Part shown: piece after piece, positions 54,752-63,952 of the stretch
How positions within the stretch are numbered: position 1 is the first letter of the stretch
Layout: the number at the start of each line of letters is the position of its first letter
Assembly (NCBI GenBank): GCA_002748735.1
Contig: PDTC01000016.1
Span: forward strand, 24,336-88,335
From: Desulfobulbus propionicus
Lineage (GTDB): Bacteria > Desulfobacterota > Desulfobulbia > Desulfobulbales > Desulfobulbaceae
Reading direction: 5' to 3'
Length of the DNA stretch: 64,000 nt
Notes under the pieces: model-generated
Seen by the model: only the letters and a program-made list of their open reading frames with translations
Databases searched by the model: none
Told to the model about the DNA's origin: nothing
Made by a program: the position numbers and the translations under genes

Positions 54752-55741
54752 TGAAACATAGCAAATTTAACTTCAAATCGCAAGTTGACATCCAAATTCA
54801 TGATCAACTTGACGACTTCTTTAACACTTTTCACATCGGCACACTTCTTCACCGATGTGGGATTCGTCATCAACGACAACTCCGATGTCGGTAAAGATGC
54901 GGCGTACGACTTGCTCCAAGCACGTACCTATACCTGGCGACGATTTTTGTTAGTACAGGGGCAGCGCTTCACCGGATATTTGATCGCTTGACAAGTGACC
55001 AACGGGAGTCGGTGCTCATCACTGCTGATAGTCCCTATGAACGCTCTCGTTCTAAAAAAGTTGAGCTTCTGAGCCGTGTCTTCGATCACAGCACAGGGGT
55101 TATATCAGAGAGTTTCGGCTGCTTACAGTCTGTTGGTCTGATGGCATCAGTTATCTACTGTTGGATTTTGCTCTGCTGGCATCGGCAAAAGCGTCAAATC
55201 GCCTTCATGAAAGCTACTGCTCTTCTGGAATCGATGGTCAAACGTCTCCTGAATGCCGGTATCAATGCTCGTTATCTCCTTATGGACAGTTGGTTAACGA
55301 CACCCCCAAGGTGTTGGAGAGACATAAGCACCTTACAAAGCGTCGGGGTAGAGCGAAGATTTTGGCATCGACCATTGTAAAGCAGGGAGAAGGCAAACCG
55401 GCCAGGATCGTTTTTGTCCGTGACCGACGCAAGAAAAATGGGCTGACATTGTTCTCCACAGATACCAGGCTTGCTGATTGCAAAGTAGTTCGGATCTATG
55501 ACGCTGGGACAGAGAGGTTCTGTTTAACATGGCAACACAGCACTTGAAGCCTGGAGATCCAGGGCAGGGATTTTGATATGCGACCATCGTCTTCATGCCC
55601 TACATGTTTATCGCCTATGGAGTGCGGACAACAACTGATCATCGTAGCTTTGGTGATTTTTTCTATGCATGTTGTCAGGAACTTGATGACGTTGGGCTTG
55701 TTGAAGCCCCTCACAGAATAATGACTCTGGCCGTAGAGTAA
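54752..55741 (+). pseudogene. Decayed DDE transposase (IS4-like)
   Basis: From an ATG at 54752, pieces of one transposase appear in shifting frames with internal stops: KSQVDIQIHDQLDDFFNTF, DRLTSDQRESVLITADSPYERSRSKKVELLSRVFDH (about 54985-55095), FALLASAKASNRLHE (about 55165-55210), VKRLLNAGINARYLLMDSWL (about 55240-55295), HLTKRRGRAKILASTIVKQGEGKPARIVFVRDRRKKN (about 55330-55440), and SFGDFFYACCQELDDVGLV (about 55650-55700). These correspond in order to DDE-domain transposase segments of the IS4 type. At least three frame changes and a nonsense codon are visible, so it cannot be active. Its terminal repeats were not found. Confidence 0.75.
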
Positions 55742-56224
55742 CCACGGCAGATGGGTACGTTTTGTGAACAAACAGGAAACACGTCAATTTGTCAAAGAGC
55801 AGGGTGATAACGAGCAATTGTTAAAGTCGAAAGTTGAGTGAATAAGCAGAGAGGTTCGCAGGCTCCACCTGGGCAACGCACAGTGAAGTTCCAGCACAGT
55901 GTTCGCGCAGGAACCAAAGGAGCAGTAGGCAAACGGATGGAGCAACAACCGAAACTGGTTCATCAGAAATCGATACCGTTGCAAGCAAGCCGCTTGAAGA
56001 GCGTTTTTTTACTCTTGACAAGGGGGTACAGTTTTACATAGAGTTAACCGGTCGGCCAGTTAATAATATTGGCGGCAACAGCTCCCCTGAGCAGATGAGT
56101 CCGTTTTGAGAGAGGCAACAATACTCCTTGAATTGCTGTGAGATAAAAATCGTAAAAATATAAGGACTTGCTCCAAGCAAAATTTCGAGCAACCAGTAAC
56201 CGAAGAAATAAGGGGGAAATATCC
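55742..56224. other. 480-base region between the decayed transposase and tetR
   Basis: No gene of recognised family. Its right half contains the first copy of the TetR-type operator palindrome (56044-56063) and the leader of tetR. The left part probably includes the end of the old insertion element. Confidence 0.4.
56044..56063. promoter_or_regulatory. TetR-type operator, copy 1 (upstream of tetR)
   Basis: TTAACCGGTCGGCCAGTTAA, an imperfect palindrome almost identical to the copy at 56867-56886 (18 of 20 bases). It lies 160 bases before the tetR ATG. This sequence type is widely found as a TetR-family site. Confidence 0.75.
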
Positions 56225-56845
56225 ATGAGTGCTCAACGTCCAAGAGACCCGGAAACTACGAAAAAAGCGCTGTTGGATGCCGCAGAGAAAGAGTTTCTTG
56301 AAAAAGGGTTCGGCAAAAGTGCGATGAGCCAGATTGCGCGACGGGCCGGTGTGACAAAAAGCCTCATTCATCATTATTTTGGGTCCAAGCAGGGGCTGTG
56401 GAAGGAGGTCAAGGGCCGTCGGTTTGAAGAGTACTACCAGAAACAGATGGAGATGTTTGACCAATACGGGCCGTCTAGCAGAATAGAACTGCTCCGTGAA
56501 TCGGTGGCCGTCTATTTCCGGTTTTTGCAGGAAAATCCCCAGATGATCCGGATACTGGTCTGGATGTTTCTGGAGCGGGATCAGGAAGTGTGCCTGGAAA
56601 AAGATAGAAAGCTGGCGGAAATCGGGGGGGCTGAGTTGGAAAGAGCTCAGCGGAATGGCCATATCCGGCAGGATATTGATCCCCGCTTTATCCTGTTTAC
56701 CTTTATCGGCCTCTGTCAGCACTGGTTTCAGGATAAGGAGCATTTTCTGCGCGACTTCGGTTCGGAAGGCCTGCCGGAAGATCTGGACGAGGCATATCTG
56801 GAAACCATCAATAAGATTTTTTTCGAAGGAATTTTACCGCGTTGA
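56225..56845 (+). CDS. TetR-family transcriptional repressor of the efflux operon
   Basis: A 206-residue regulator. The N-terminal helix-turn-helix is clear: KKALLDAAEKEFLEKGFGKSAMSQIARRAGVTKSLIHHYFGSKQGLW (about residues 12-58). The helical C-terminal ligand-binding domain has the TetR_C-like QENPQMIRILVWMFLERD. The start is the ATG at 56225 with AGGGGGA 9 bases upstream. It lies between two copies of one operator palindrome, one 160 bases before it and one just before the adaptor gene, so it most likely represses both itself and the efflux genes. The inducer is unknown. Confidence 0.92.
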   Translation: MSAQRPRDPETTKKALLDAAEKEFLEKGFGKSAMSQIARRAGVTKSLIHHYFGSKQGLWKEVKGRRFEEYYQKQMEMFDQYGPSSRIELLRESVAVYFRFLQENPQMIRILVWMFLERDQEVCLEKDRKLAEIGGAELERAQRNGHIRQDIDPRFILFTFIGLCQHWFQDKEHFLRDFGSEGLPEDLDEAYLETINKIFFEGILPR

Positions 56846-56866
56846 GGGGCTTTTTTTAAGTATTAG

Positions 56867-56886
56867 TTGACCGGTCGGCCGGTTAA
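56867..56886. promoter_or_regulatory. TetR-type operator, copy 2 (between tetR and the efflux adaptor)
   Basis: TTGACCGGTCGGCCGGTTAA, an imperfect palindrome 33 bases before the adaptor start codon and 21 bases after the tetR stop. It differs from copy 1 at two positions. Its place suggests a second promoter for the efflux genes under the same repressor. Confidence 0.75.
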
Positions 56887-56918
56887 GCCCGTTGGTTCGA
56901 ACCGACCTGGAGGTAATC

Positions 56919-58019
56919 ATGAAAACGAAGACCCGGTATCTACGTGTTATTTTTGGATTCATTTTTTTGGTGACGGCTCTGGCATTATGGCTATGGCCGC
57001 AAAAGCAGCAGCATTCACAATCCCCGCCATCCCTACAGCAGCTTACAACCGTTGTTAGGCTGGCCGAGGTGGAGGAGGCTGCCACCAGACGGACGATTCG
57101 GTTTTCCGGGGTTACCAGGGCCACGCAACGCGCGGTAATGGCATTTTCAATTCCTGGCCGCCTGGTCAAAAGGCCGGTGGAGGCAGGCTCCCGGGTAAAA
57201 GAAGGAGTTGAACTGGCCAAGATCGATATCCGGGAATATCAGAACATGGTCAATATGGCCCGAGCAACGGTAGCAGAACTCAATGTTCGTGCAGCCCAGG
57301 CGAAAAGGGACAGGCGACGGATTGAAAAACTGGCTGATGTACGGGCGGCAACCGCCGAAGAACTGGAGCAGGTCACTGCCGTAGCAGCTGCCGTTAATGC
57401 ATCGCTTTCGGCAGCAAACGCCCGGCTGGATGAGGCGAAAAGGGTCTTGGACGAGGCCTCTCTTCGAGCCCCTTTTACCGGCACGGTAACAGCGGTCTTT
57501 CTCGAACCAGGCGAATATGCCTCTCCGGGAAAACCGGTTATTGAGTTATCGGGGGATGGGGAGATCGAACTGCAGGTTGAGGTTCCTGAAAATATGGTGA
57601 TGACCCTGACAGAGGGGCAGGCTATCGGTGTGACCCTGCCGATGGCTGGTGGAAAACAAGTCGCCGGGCGGATCACGTCCATAGCCCGGGCCGCGGCCGC
57701 AGCGGGACGTCTGTTTCCGGTGGTGGCAACACTGAAACCACTGCCCGGCCTTGCCGCCGGCATGACTGCAGAGCTGATCCTCGACATTGAAAATGAGGGG
57801 GAACTTACCGTTCCTGTGACTGCTGTTATTAATCCGGGTTCGAGCAATCCTTACGTTTTTTGCCTTGATGGAGAAGTGGTCCGCCGGGTGCCGGTAACAC
57901 TGAGGTCATTCTCCGGTGACCGTGTCATTATCCGGGGTGATTTATCAAGAGGCGACCGCGTCGTCATTTCCGGCCATACCATGCTGACAGACGGGGAAAG
58001 GGTGAAGGTGGCACTATGA
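56919..58019 (+). CDS. RND-type periplasmic adaptor (membrane fusion) protein
   Basis: A 366-residue protein with an N-terminal transmembrane anchor (about residues 7-24, YLRVIFGFIFLVTALALWLW). Lipoyl half-motifs (MAFSIPGRLVKRPVEAGSRVKEGVEL and LRAPFTGTVTAVFLEPGEYASPGKPVIELSG) flank a short helical hairpin (about 110-185). Beta-barrel and membrane-proximal domains follow. It would join the inner-membrane pump to its outer-membrane partner. It starts at the ATG at 56919, with a GGAGG ribosome site 4 bases upstream. It overlaps the pump gene by 4 bases (ATGA), so the two are coupled. Confidence 0.93.
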   Translation: MKTKTRYLRVIFGFIFLVTALALWLWPQKQQHSQSPPSLQQLTTVVRLAEVEEAATRRTIRFSGVTRATQRAVMAFSIPGRLVKRPVEAGSRVKEGVELAKIDIREYQNMVNMARATVAELNVRAAQAKRDRRRIEKLADVRAATAEELEQVTAVAAAVNASLSAANARLDEAKRVLDEASLRAPFTGTVTAVFLEPGEYASPGKPVIELSGDGEIELQVEVPENMVMTLTEGQAIGVTLPMAGGKQVAGRITSIARAAAAAGRLFPVVATLKPLPGLAAGMTAELILDIENEGELTVPVTAVINPGSSNPYVFCLDGEVVRRVPVTLRSFSGDRVIIRGDLSRGDRVVISGHTMLTDGERVKVAL

Positions 58020-61000
58020 AGATAATTGACGCAATCCTCAGCCAGCACCGGCTTATTTTAACCCTGGCTACAGCCCTCTCGCTGATGGGAGGGCTTATGT
58101 GGTTCACCATGATCCGTCAGGAGGACCCGCGCCTTCCTGATTTCATGGGACAGATCATCGCGACCTATCCGGGAGCGGATGCAGAAACTGTTGAACGTCT
58201 TGTTCTGGAACCGATGGAAGACGCCCTGGCCGAAGTCTCCGCCATCAAAAAGATTCAGGCTAACGCCTCTGATGAAATCGCTGTCGCCCTTGTTGAACTA
58301 AGGGGGAATACAGACGATTTTTCAAAAGCTTGGGACGATGTCCGCGAGGCCCTTGCCACCGCATATCAGGAATTTCCAGGCGGGGCGGCAATGCCGATTC
58401 TGGATGACGATCTGATGGACCAGGACTCGGTGGTGCTTGCTGTATCGGGATCTACCGATCCTCTCGTACTTCTTAACGCTGCCCGGAAATTGAAGGACGG
58501 TTTGCTGACCCTTTCCATGGTAAGCCGGGTGGAGATCGTTGCCGACCCGGAAGAACAGGTAACCCTTGATCTTGATGATGCGGTGGCCAGGCGCATCGGC
58601 ATTGATGCCGTTCAGCTGGCGAACCGGCTTAATGCCCGCAACCGGATTATTGCTGGAGGCTCGCTGCGACTGGGAGAGAAAACCGTGCGTCTGCGGCCAC
58701 TCTCAGAATTTTCATCCGTCAACGAGATTGCCCAGACCCAGGTCACGCTCTCCTCAGGAAGTTCGATTCCCCTCGGCGAAATCGCCCGCGTTCATCTGGG
58801 GCCAAAAGAGCCGGCAACTTCGCTGATGCGGGTAAATGGTGAAAGAGCTCTTGGAGTTGCCGTCGTTCCCCGCCGGGAGATCAACCTTGTCGATTTTGGG
58901 CAGGCCGTCCGCGACAAGGTCAATACCATCGCACCGGATTTAACTCCGATCACCGTACAGGAGGTGACGTTTCAACCCAAACGTGTCAAGGCCAGATTGG
59001 CTGAACTAAGCCGATCCCTCCTTCTTGGCATCCTTATTGTCGGCGGTATTCTGATTATCACCATGGGTACGCGCATGGGCCTGGTGGCAGCTTCCGTGGT
59101 ACCCCTCGTGACGCTGTCGTCACTTGCCGTTTTCGCCTGGGGGGGTGGTGTGCTGCATCAGATATCCATTGCCTCACTGGTACTCGCCCTTGGCATGCTT
59201 GTCGATAATGCCATTGTGATGGCGGAGAATATCCAGTGGCGCCTTGACCGGGGTGCCGCTGCCAAGGAGGCCGCCACCGGATCGGTGCGGGAACTGGCAG
59301 TACCGCTGGCCGGTGCCACTGCCACCACCATGGCCGCCTTTGTCCCCATGCTGATCGCCAGAGGAACCACAGCCGCATTTACCAAAAGCATTCCCATTGT
59401 TATCATGTTGACCCTGTCGATCAGCTATCTATTTGCACTGCTGGTAACACCAGTACTTTCGCAGATATTTCTTAAACCACAACCAGCAAAGACAACCTCT
59501 CCGGCTGAACGACTGGGCACGAAGCTGGCCCGTTTTGCGACAAGGCATTCTCGCTGGGTTATTGCGGCTGCATTGGTGGCAGTGGCCGGTTCTTTTACCG
59601 CAACAAGATGGGTCGATCGCCAGTTTTTTCCGACTTCGGATCGCAACCAGTGCGTGATTGATCTGAAACTTGTTGAGGGGTCGCATCTGGATGCCACCGA
59701 TGTGGCTTCACGAAAACTGGAACAGGCCCTGCTGTCGCGACCGGAGGTGTTCAAGGTCACTGCCCTTATGGGACGGAGCGTTCCCAAGTTCTACTATAAC
59801 CTCAGCCGAATCCCCTATAGTCCGCATCTGGCCCAGCTCATCGTTGAAACACGGAAGAAGGAAGAGGTGACAGCATTGCTCGCCTGGGCCAGGGAGTATA
59901 TCAAGACCCAGCTTCCCGAAGTGGAGCTGGTGGCGCGTAAACTCGAACAGGGTCCTCCTGTAGGGGCTCCGGTGGAAGTTCGGATATATGGCAATGATCT
60001 TGAAGACCTCAATACCATCGCAGTAATGATTGCCGGCGAGTTGAAAAACATCGACGGTGTCATCGATGTTCGTCACGACCTCGGACCCGGCGTACCAACG
60101 ATCCGGTTTAACGTCGATGATGCCGCCGCATCCCGCTACGGGATATCTCGTGCCGATCTGGCCCGGGCCCTCTATGGACGAACCCGGGGTATCCCCATTG
60201 GCGAGCTGCATATCGGAGAAGATCCCGTCCCGGTGGTGATCCGCTCCTCTGCTGGGGAAAATCTGCCCATCAATGACCTGGAAGCTGTATCGGTAAGCGC
60301 TGCAGATGGACGGCCCATCCCTGTCGCTCAGGTAGCAACTCTGGAAACGACCTGGCGGCCAGCCACCATACGCCACTGGAACAGCCGGCGGGTGGTGACC
60401 GTCTCATCCCAGCTTATTGAGGGATATACCTTTAGCGATATTTTGGCACAACTGGCGCCCAAAATCAGAACCCTGGAACTTCCCCCAGGCGTTGATATCA
60501 GCTTCGGCGGAGATGCCGAAGGCTCCGGCGAAGCCAACAGTGCCCTGCTGCATACGCTGCCGATCGGGCTGATGTTATTGCTCGCTGTGCTGCTCGCTGA
60601 ATTCAACTCATTCCGCCGCATGTTCATCATTCTGATCACGGTACCCCTCGCTGCCGCCGGAGTCGTACCCGGCCTGCTCGTTGGCAGCCAACCCTTTGGT
60701 TTCATGTCGATGCTTGGCGTTATCGCACTGGTGGGCATTGTCGTCAATAACGCCATTGTGCTGCTGGAAGTGGTGGAAAATCGCCGACGTGCCGGAGCCG
60801 ATATCGATAATGCTCTTGAAGATGCGGTCTCCCGCCGAATCCGCCCTATCCTGCTGACCACCGCGACAACGGTGGCCGGCCTGCTGCCCCTGGCCCTCTC
60901 CTCTTCTACACTATGGCCTCCCCTCGCCTCAGCCATGATCTCCGGACTCCTCGCCTCGACGCTGCTGACGCTGGTGGTGGTCCCGGCCCTCTACCGGATA

Positions 61001-62335
61001 ATGTTCAGGCAACGATCCTTTTGCCCCGCCGCCACCCAAAAGCGACTCATTGGGATTGTTCTACCTCTCGCTATCATCTTCGCCGGGACAACTACTGCCA
61101 GAGCAGAAAAATCGATCCGTATCTCCCTGATCCAAGCTATGGAAATGGCGGCGACCCGTCCGGCAGTTGCAGCTGCCAATGCCATGGTACTTGCCGCGGA
61201 AAAGGCGGCCGAAGTTGAACAGCGAAGGACCCTCTGGCCGAGTATCACCTCGTCGGTATCGCGCTCATGGAAAAGCCGGGAACCAGTTATGGAGACACCC
61301 CTCGGTGCGTTTTCAGTCGGTGGACAAAATACCACTGCCGCTATGATCAAGATTTCCCAGCCGCTATTTGATCCGGCCGGACTCCTTTATGCCGCTCCTG
61401 CCGCCGTTGACGAAGCCCGGGCCGAATCTTTACGGGCGGAATGGGTCCACCGGCAACTGGCTGCCGATGCCGGTAATGCCTATTTGGATATCCTTGAAAT
61501 TGATGCTCGAATCAAGGCTACCAGCGCATTTGTAAAGAGTTTGACCGCCCGGCTGGAGGAGATCCGGCATATGGTCAGCGTCGGTCGAGCTCTGCAGACA
61601 GATACGCTTAAAATCGAGCTGGCCCACGACCAGGCCTGCCAGGAGTTGGCAGAGTTACAGCGCTCCCGGGAGATCGCCCTGCTGGCCCTGGCCCGGGCTA
61701 TCAACTATGACGGGGATGTGGAGCCCCAACCTGTCCCAGACCTCGTAGACAGCGAGCCGCCCTCTGTTTCGGCATCATTTGCCGCTGCACTGCAACAACG
61801 CCCGGATCTGGCCGCCTTGAAAACCACCATTGGGGCGCTGGAAAAGCGACGCCTGGCCGTGCGCGCAGGCGCCTGGCCACGACTGGACGCCGAGGCCGCC
61901 TGGGTCTGGAATGAGCCCTCATCCTCTACCGAAAATAACTGGTACCAGATGGGTGTCACCCTTACCTGGACGCCCTTTGCCGCCGGCACCCGGAGCGCTC
62001 AAGCCGCCGCCATAGCCGCCCGTACCGGCTCGCTTCGCCATGATCTTAAAGAGGCCAGACAGGGGATACATCTTGAGGTGAAATCGGCAACAGCAGCCAT
62101 CGACAATGGTCGGGATGCTTTTTACGTTGAAGAACGAGGTGTTGTCCAGTCCGGGGAAACTCTGCGAGTAGAGCGGGCCCGTTACCAGGAAGGCCGGGCA
62201 ACGATAAACGATCTTCTTACTGCCGAGGCTCAGTTCAGAAAACGTCAAACCATGCGTGAAATTGCCCGACTCAGGATTGTCCGTGCCTGGATTACATTAT
62301 GGATGATTGCTGGAGAAAAGGAACTCCCTTTTTGA
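58016..62335 (+). CDS. RND efflux pump fused in frame to a TolC-type outer-membrane protein
   Basis: A 1439-residue polyprotein. Residues 1-995 are a complete RND permease: 12 helices, two large periplasmic loops (about 31-325 and 550-865), the TM4 proton-relay motif GMLVDNAIVMAEN (Asp-397), and the TM10-11 GIVVNNAIVLLEVVENRRR. Residues 1031-1439 are a full-length outer-membrane efflux protein with TolC repeats (IRISLIQAMEMAATRPAV ... TLWPSITSSVS ... LRVERARYQEGRATINDLLTAEAQF). Between them, residues about 1009-1030 read as a classic signal peptide: KR, a hydrophobic stretch, then TTTARA before EKS, a signal peptidase I type site after Ala-1030. RND pumps end in the cytoplasm, so this segment is correctly placed to export the second part. 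No stop separates them. Substrates are unknown. Confidence 0.92.
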   Translation: MKIIDAILSQHRLILTLATALSLMGGLMWFTMIRQEDPRLPDFMGQIIATYPGADAETVERLVLEPMEDALAEVSAIKKIQANASDEIAVALVELRGNTDDFSKAWDDVREALATAYQEFPGGAAMPILDDDLMDQDSVVLAVSGSTDPLVLLNAARKLKDGLLTLSMVSRVEIVADPEEQVTLDLDDAVARRIGIDAVQLANRLNARNRIIAGGSLRLGEKTVRLRPLSEFSSVNEIAQTQVTLSSGSSIPLGEIARVHLGPKEPATSLMRVNGERALGVAVVPRREINLVDFGQAVRDKVNTIAPDLTPITVQEVTFQPKRVKARLAELSRSLLLGILIVGGILIITMGTRMGLVAASVVPLVTLSSLAVFAWGGGVLHQISIASLVLALGMLVDNAIVMAENIQWRLDRGAAAKEAATGSVRELAVPLAGATATTMAAFVPMLIARGTTAAFTKSIPIVIMLTLSISYLFALLVTPVLSQIFLKPQPAKTTSPAERLGTKLARFATRHSRWVIAAALVAVAGSFTATRWVDRQFFPTSDRNQCVIDLKLVEGSHLDATDVASRKLEQALLSRPEVFKVTALMGRSVPKFYYNLSRIPYSPHLAQLIVETRKKEEVTALLAWAREYIKTQLPEVELVARKLEQGPPVGAPVEVRIYGNDLEDLNTIAVMIAGELKNIDGVIDVRHDLGPGVPTIRFNVDDAAASRYGISRADLARALYGRTRGIPIGELHIGEDPVPVVIRSSAGENLPINDLEAVSVSAADGRPIPVAQVATLETTWRPATIRHWNSRRVVTVSSQLIEGYTFSDILAQLAPKIRTLELPPGVDISFGGDAEGSGEANSALLHTLPIGLMLLLAVLLAEFNSFRRMFIILITVPLAAAGVVPGLLVGSQPFGFMSMLGVIALVGIVVNNAIVLLEVVENRRRAGADIDNALEDAVSRRIRPILLTTATTVAGLLPLALSSSTLWPPLASAMISGLLASTLLTLVVVPALYRIMFRQRSFCPAATQKRLIGIVLPLAIIFAGTTTARAEKSIRISLIQAMEMAATRPAVAAANAMVLAAEKAAEVEQRRTLWPSITSSVSRSWKSREPVMETPLGAFSVGGQNTTAAMIKISQPLFDPAGLLYAAPAAVDEARAESLRAEWVHRQLAADAGNAYLDILEIDARIKATSAFVKSLTARLEEIRHMVSVGRALQTDTLKIELAHDQACQELAELQRSREIALLALARAINYDGDVEPQPVPDLVDSEPPSVSASFAAALQQRPDLAALKTTIGALEKRRLAVRAGAWPRLDAEAAWVWNEPSSSTENNWYQMGVTLTWTPFAAGTRSAQAAAIAARTGSLRHDLKEARQGIHLEVKSATAAIDNGRDAFYVEERGVVQSGETLRVERARYQEGRATINDLLTAEAQFRKRQTMREIARLRIVRAWITLWMIAGEKELPF

Positions 62336-62365
62336 AAGGTTTCCTATACAAGAGACAACATCAGG

Positions 62366-62396
62366 CTCACTGATAATTTGGAGATTTATCAGTGAG
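62366..62396. repeat. Perfect hairpin after the fused efflux gene
   Basis: CTCACTGATAA (62366-62376) pairs with TTATCAGTGAG (62386-62396), an 11-bp stem with a 9-base loop. It has no U-tract. It probably marks the 3' end of the efflux transcript, but a terminator role is unproven. Confidence 0.55.
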
Positions 62397-62614
62397 TCCA
62401 AGGAGAAGAATGCGGCTAAGAAAGGAGCTACAGCCCTGTTGGGCTCTTAAAGGCAGTAAAAATATCTGACCATAACGAGTCGATCTCACAAAAAAAGATG
62501 TTGAATTTGATAGAGGCTTTTTTAAGATCGATTAATAAAGAGACGAATGCCTTTCTCCAAGGCGCATCTATAACAAGTTAACTACCATCTTCGACTCAGC
62601 TTTTTGAGATATTT

Positions 62615-63763
62615 ATGAGTTTTTTTAATAAGTTAGATTCTAAACTTGAAGCCCTGTTCGGCACCGCGCCTTTTGGCGCAACATGGCAGAATCACATCAA
62701 CGCAACCCTCGTTATGCTGGCTGCTTTGCTTTTGTTCGCCCTTGCACGCCCGGTTGCGAACCATATTGCCCGTCGCGGCAATCATCACCATCGTAGCGCC
62801 ATTGGTAAGGCCGTGGTGGATGCGGTGGTGCCGCCGCTGCGACTGGTGCCGTTGATCATTGGGCTTTATGCCGCGTTGCATATTCTGCATCTCAGTGGTA
62901 AGCCCTCGGAACTTGCTGATAACTTTATGATATCTGGAGTGATTGCGCTCAGTTCCTGGGCGTTGGCTCGACTGGCCTCACGCAGCGAAGCAATCTGGGA
63001 CAAGCTGAATCTTGGCCTTGAGATCTCGATCCAGCGGTGGCTCAGCATTGCCATCTGGTTGCTGGTGCTAACTTCCGGTGGGGCGATTATTCTGGAAGTC
63101 TGGGGTATCCCGGTTGCGCCGCTGATTGGCAGCCTAGGGGTCTTTGGCATTGCCGTGGGATTAGCGGCAAAAGATTTGTTTTCAAACCTGATTTCCGGCC
63201 TGCTAATCATGACAGAAAAGCGCTTTACACCGGGCGACTGGATCAAGGTGGAAGGCGTGGTTGAAGGTACGGTTGAACAGATCGATTTTCGTTCCACCCG
63301 CATTCGGCGCTTTGATCTCAGCCCGGTGTATGTGCCTAATTCGGTGCTATCCGATAATGCGATGACCAATTTCTCTCGTATGACCTATCGTCGGATCTAC
63401 TGGACTGTTGGGCTTGATTACGCCACTCCACCCAAGGCGCTTGAGCAGATCCGCGTAGAAGTGGAGAACTGGCTGCAAGAAGATGAGCGTATCTGCCAGC
63501 CGCCCAAGGCTTCGCTGTTTGTGCGGATTGACAGTTTCGGAGACAGCGCGATTAACCTGATGATTTATTGCTTCACCCGCACCACTGCCTGGGACAACTG
63601 GCTGAAGATAAAAGAAGATTTCGCACTGGCGTTGATACCGATTGTGAAGAACACGGGCGCTGGATTTGCTTTTCCCAGTCGCTCGGTCTATCTTACCCAG
63701 ATCGACCCACCCGAAGATGTTACTCCCGTAAGAGAGGCCACAGGATCGTACCAATCAAAATAG
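62615..63763 (+). CDS. Mechanosensitive ion channel (MscS family)
   Basis: A 382-residue inner-membrane protein with about four hydrophobic helices. The MscS core is clear: the pore helix GSLGVFGIAVGLAAKDLFSNLISGLLIM, followed by the beta domain FTPGDWIKVEGVVEGTVEQIDFRSTRIRRFDLSPVYVPNSVLSDNAMTNFSRMTYRRIYWTVGLDY. It opens under high membrane tension to release solutes during hypo-osmotic shock. Its length lies between MscS and the larger MscM/YnaI types. The start ATG at 62615 follows a poor ribosome site. It is monocistronic. Confidence 0.92.
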   Translation: MSFFNKLDSKLEALFGTAPFGATWQNHINATLVMLAALLLFALARPVANHIARRGNHHHRSAIGKAVVDAVVPPLRLVPLIIGLYAALHILHLSGKPSELADNFMISGVIALSSWALARLASRSEAIWDKLNLGLEISIQRWLSIAIWLLVLTSGGAIILEVWGIPVAPLIGSLGVFGIAVGLAAKDLFSNLISGLLIMTEKRFTPGDWIKVEGVVEGTVEQIDFRSTRIRRFDLSPVYVPNSVLSDNAMTNFSRMTYRRIYWTVGLDYATPPKALEQIRVEVENWLQEDERICQPPKASLFVRIDSFGDSAINLMIYCFTRTTAWDNWLKIKEDFALALIPIVKNTGAGFAFPSRSVYLTQIDPPEDVTPVREATGSYQSK

Positions 63764-63952
63764 CCTGAGTTTTGCCCAGCATCTTGTAATATATAAAGTT
63801 TTACCTGAGAAATTATTGGCAATTTATGTTCATCTCATAATAATTAGATTCTCCTCAAAAACAAATAACCATTTGATAATAATAGAATAATTTTCAAGAA
63901 CATGGTATAATGTGCAAGTAAAAATGACAAAAACCCACAAAAAGGTTTGCAC

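Noticed and set aside
55838-56041. A 67-codon frame between the decayed transposase and tetR
   Set aside because: No family features, no ribosome site, and it sits in a region of decay. It could be a remnant but not a supported gene.
63873-63911. TTGATA and TATAAT considered as a promoter for the right-edge transposase
   Set aside because: The spacing is 27 bases, too long for a sigma-70 pair; only the TATAAT is suggestive.
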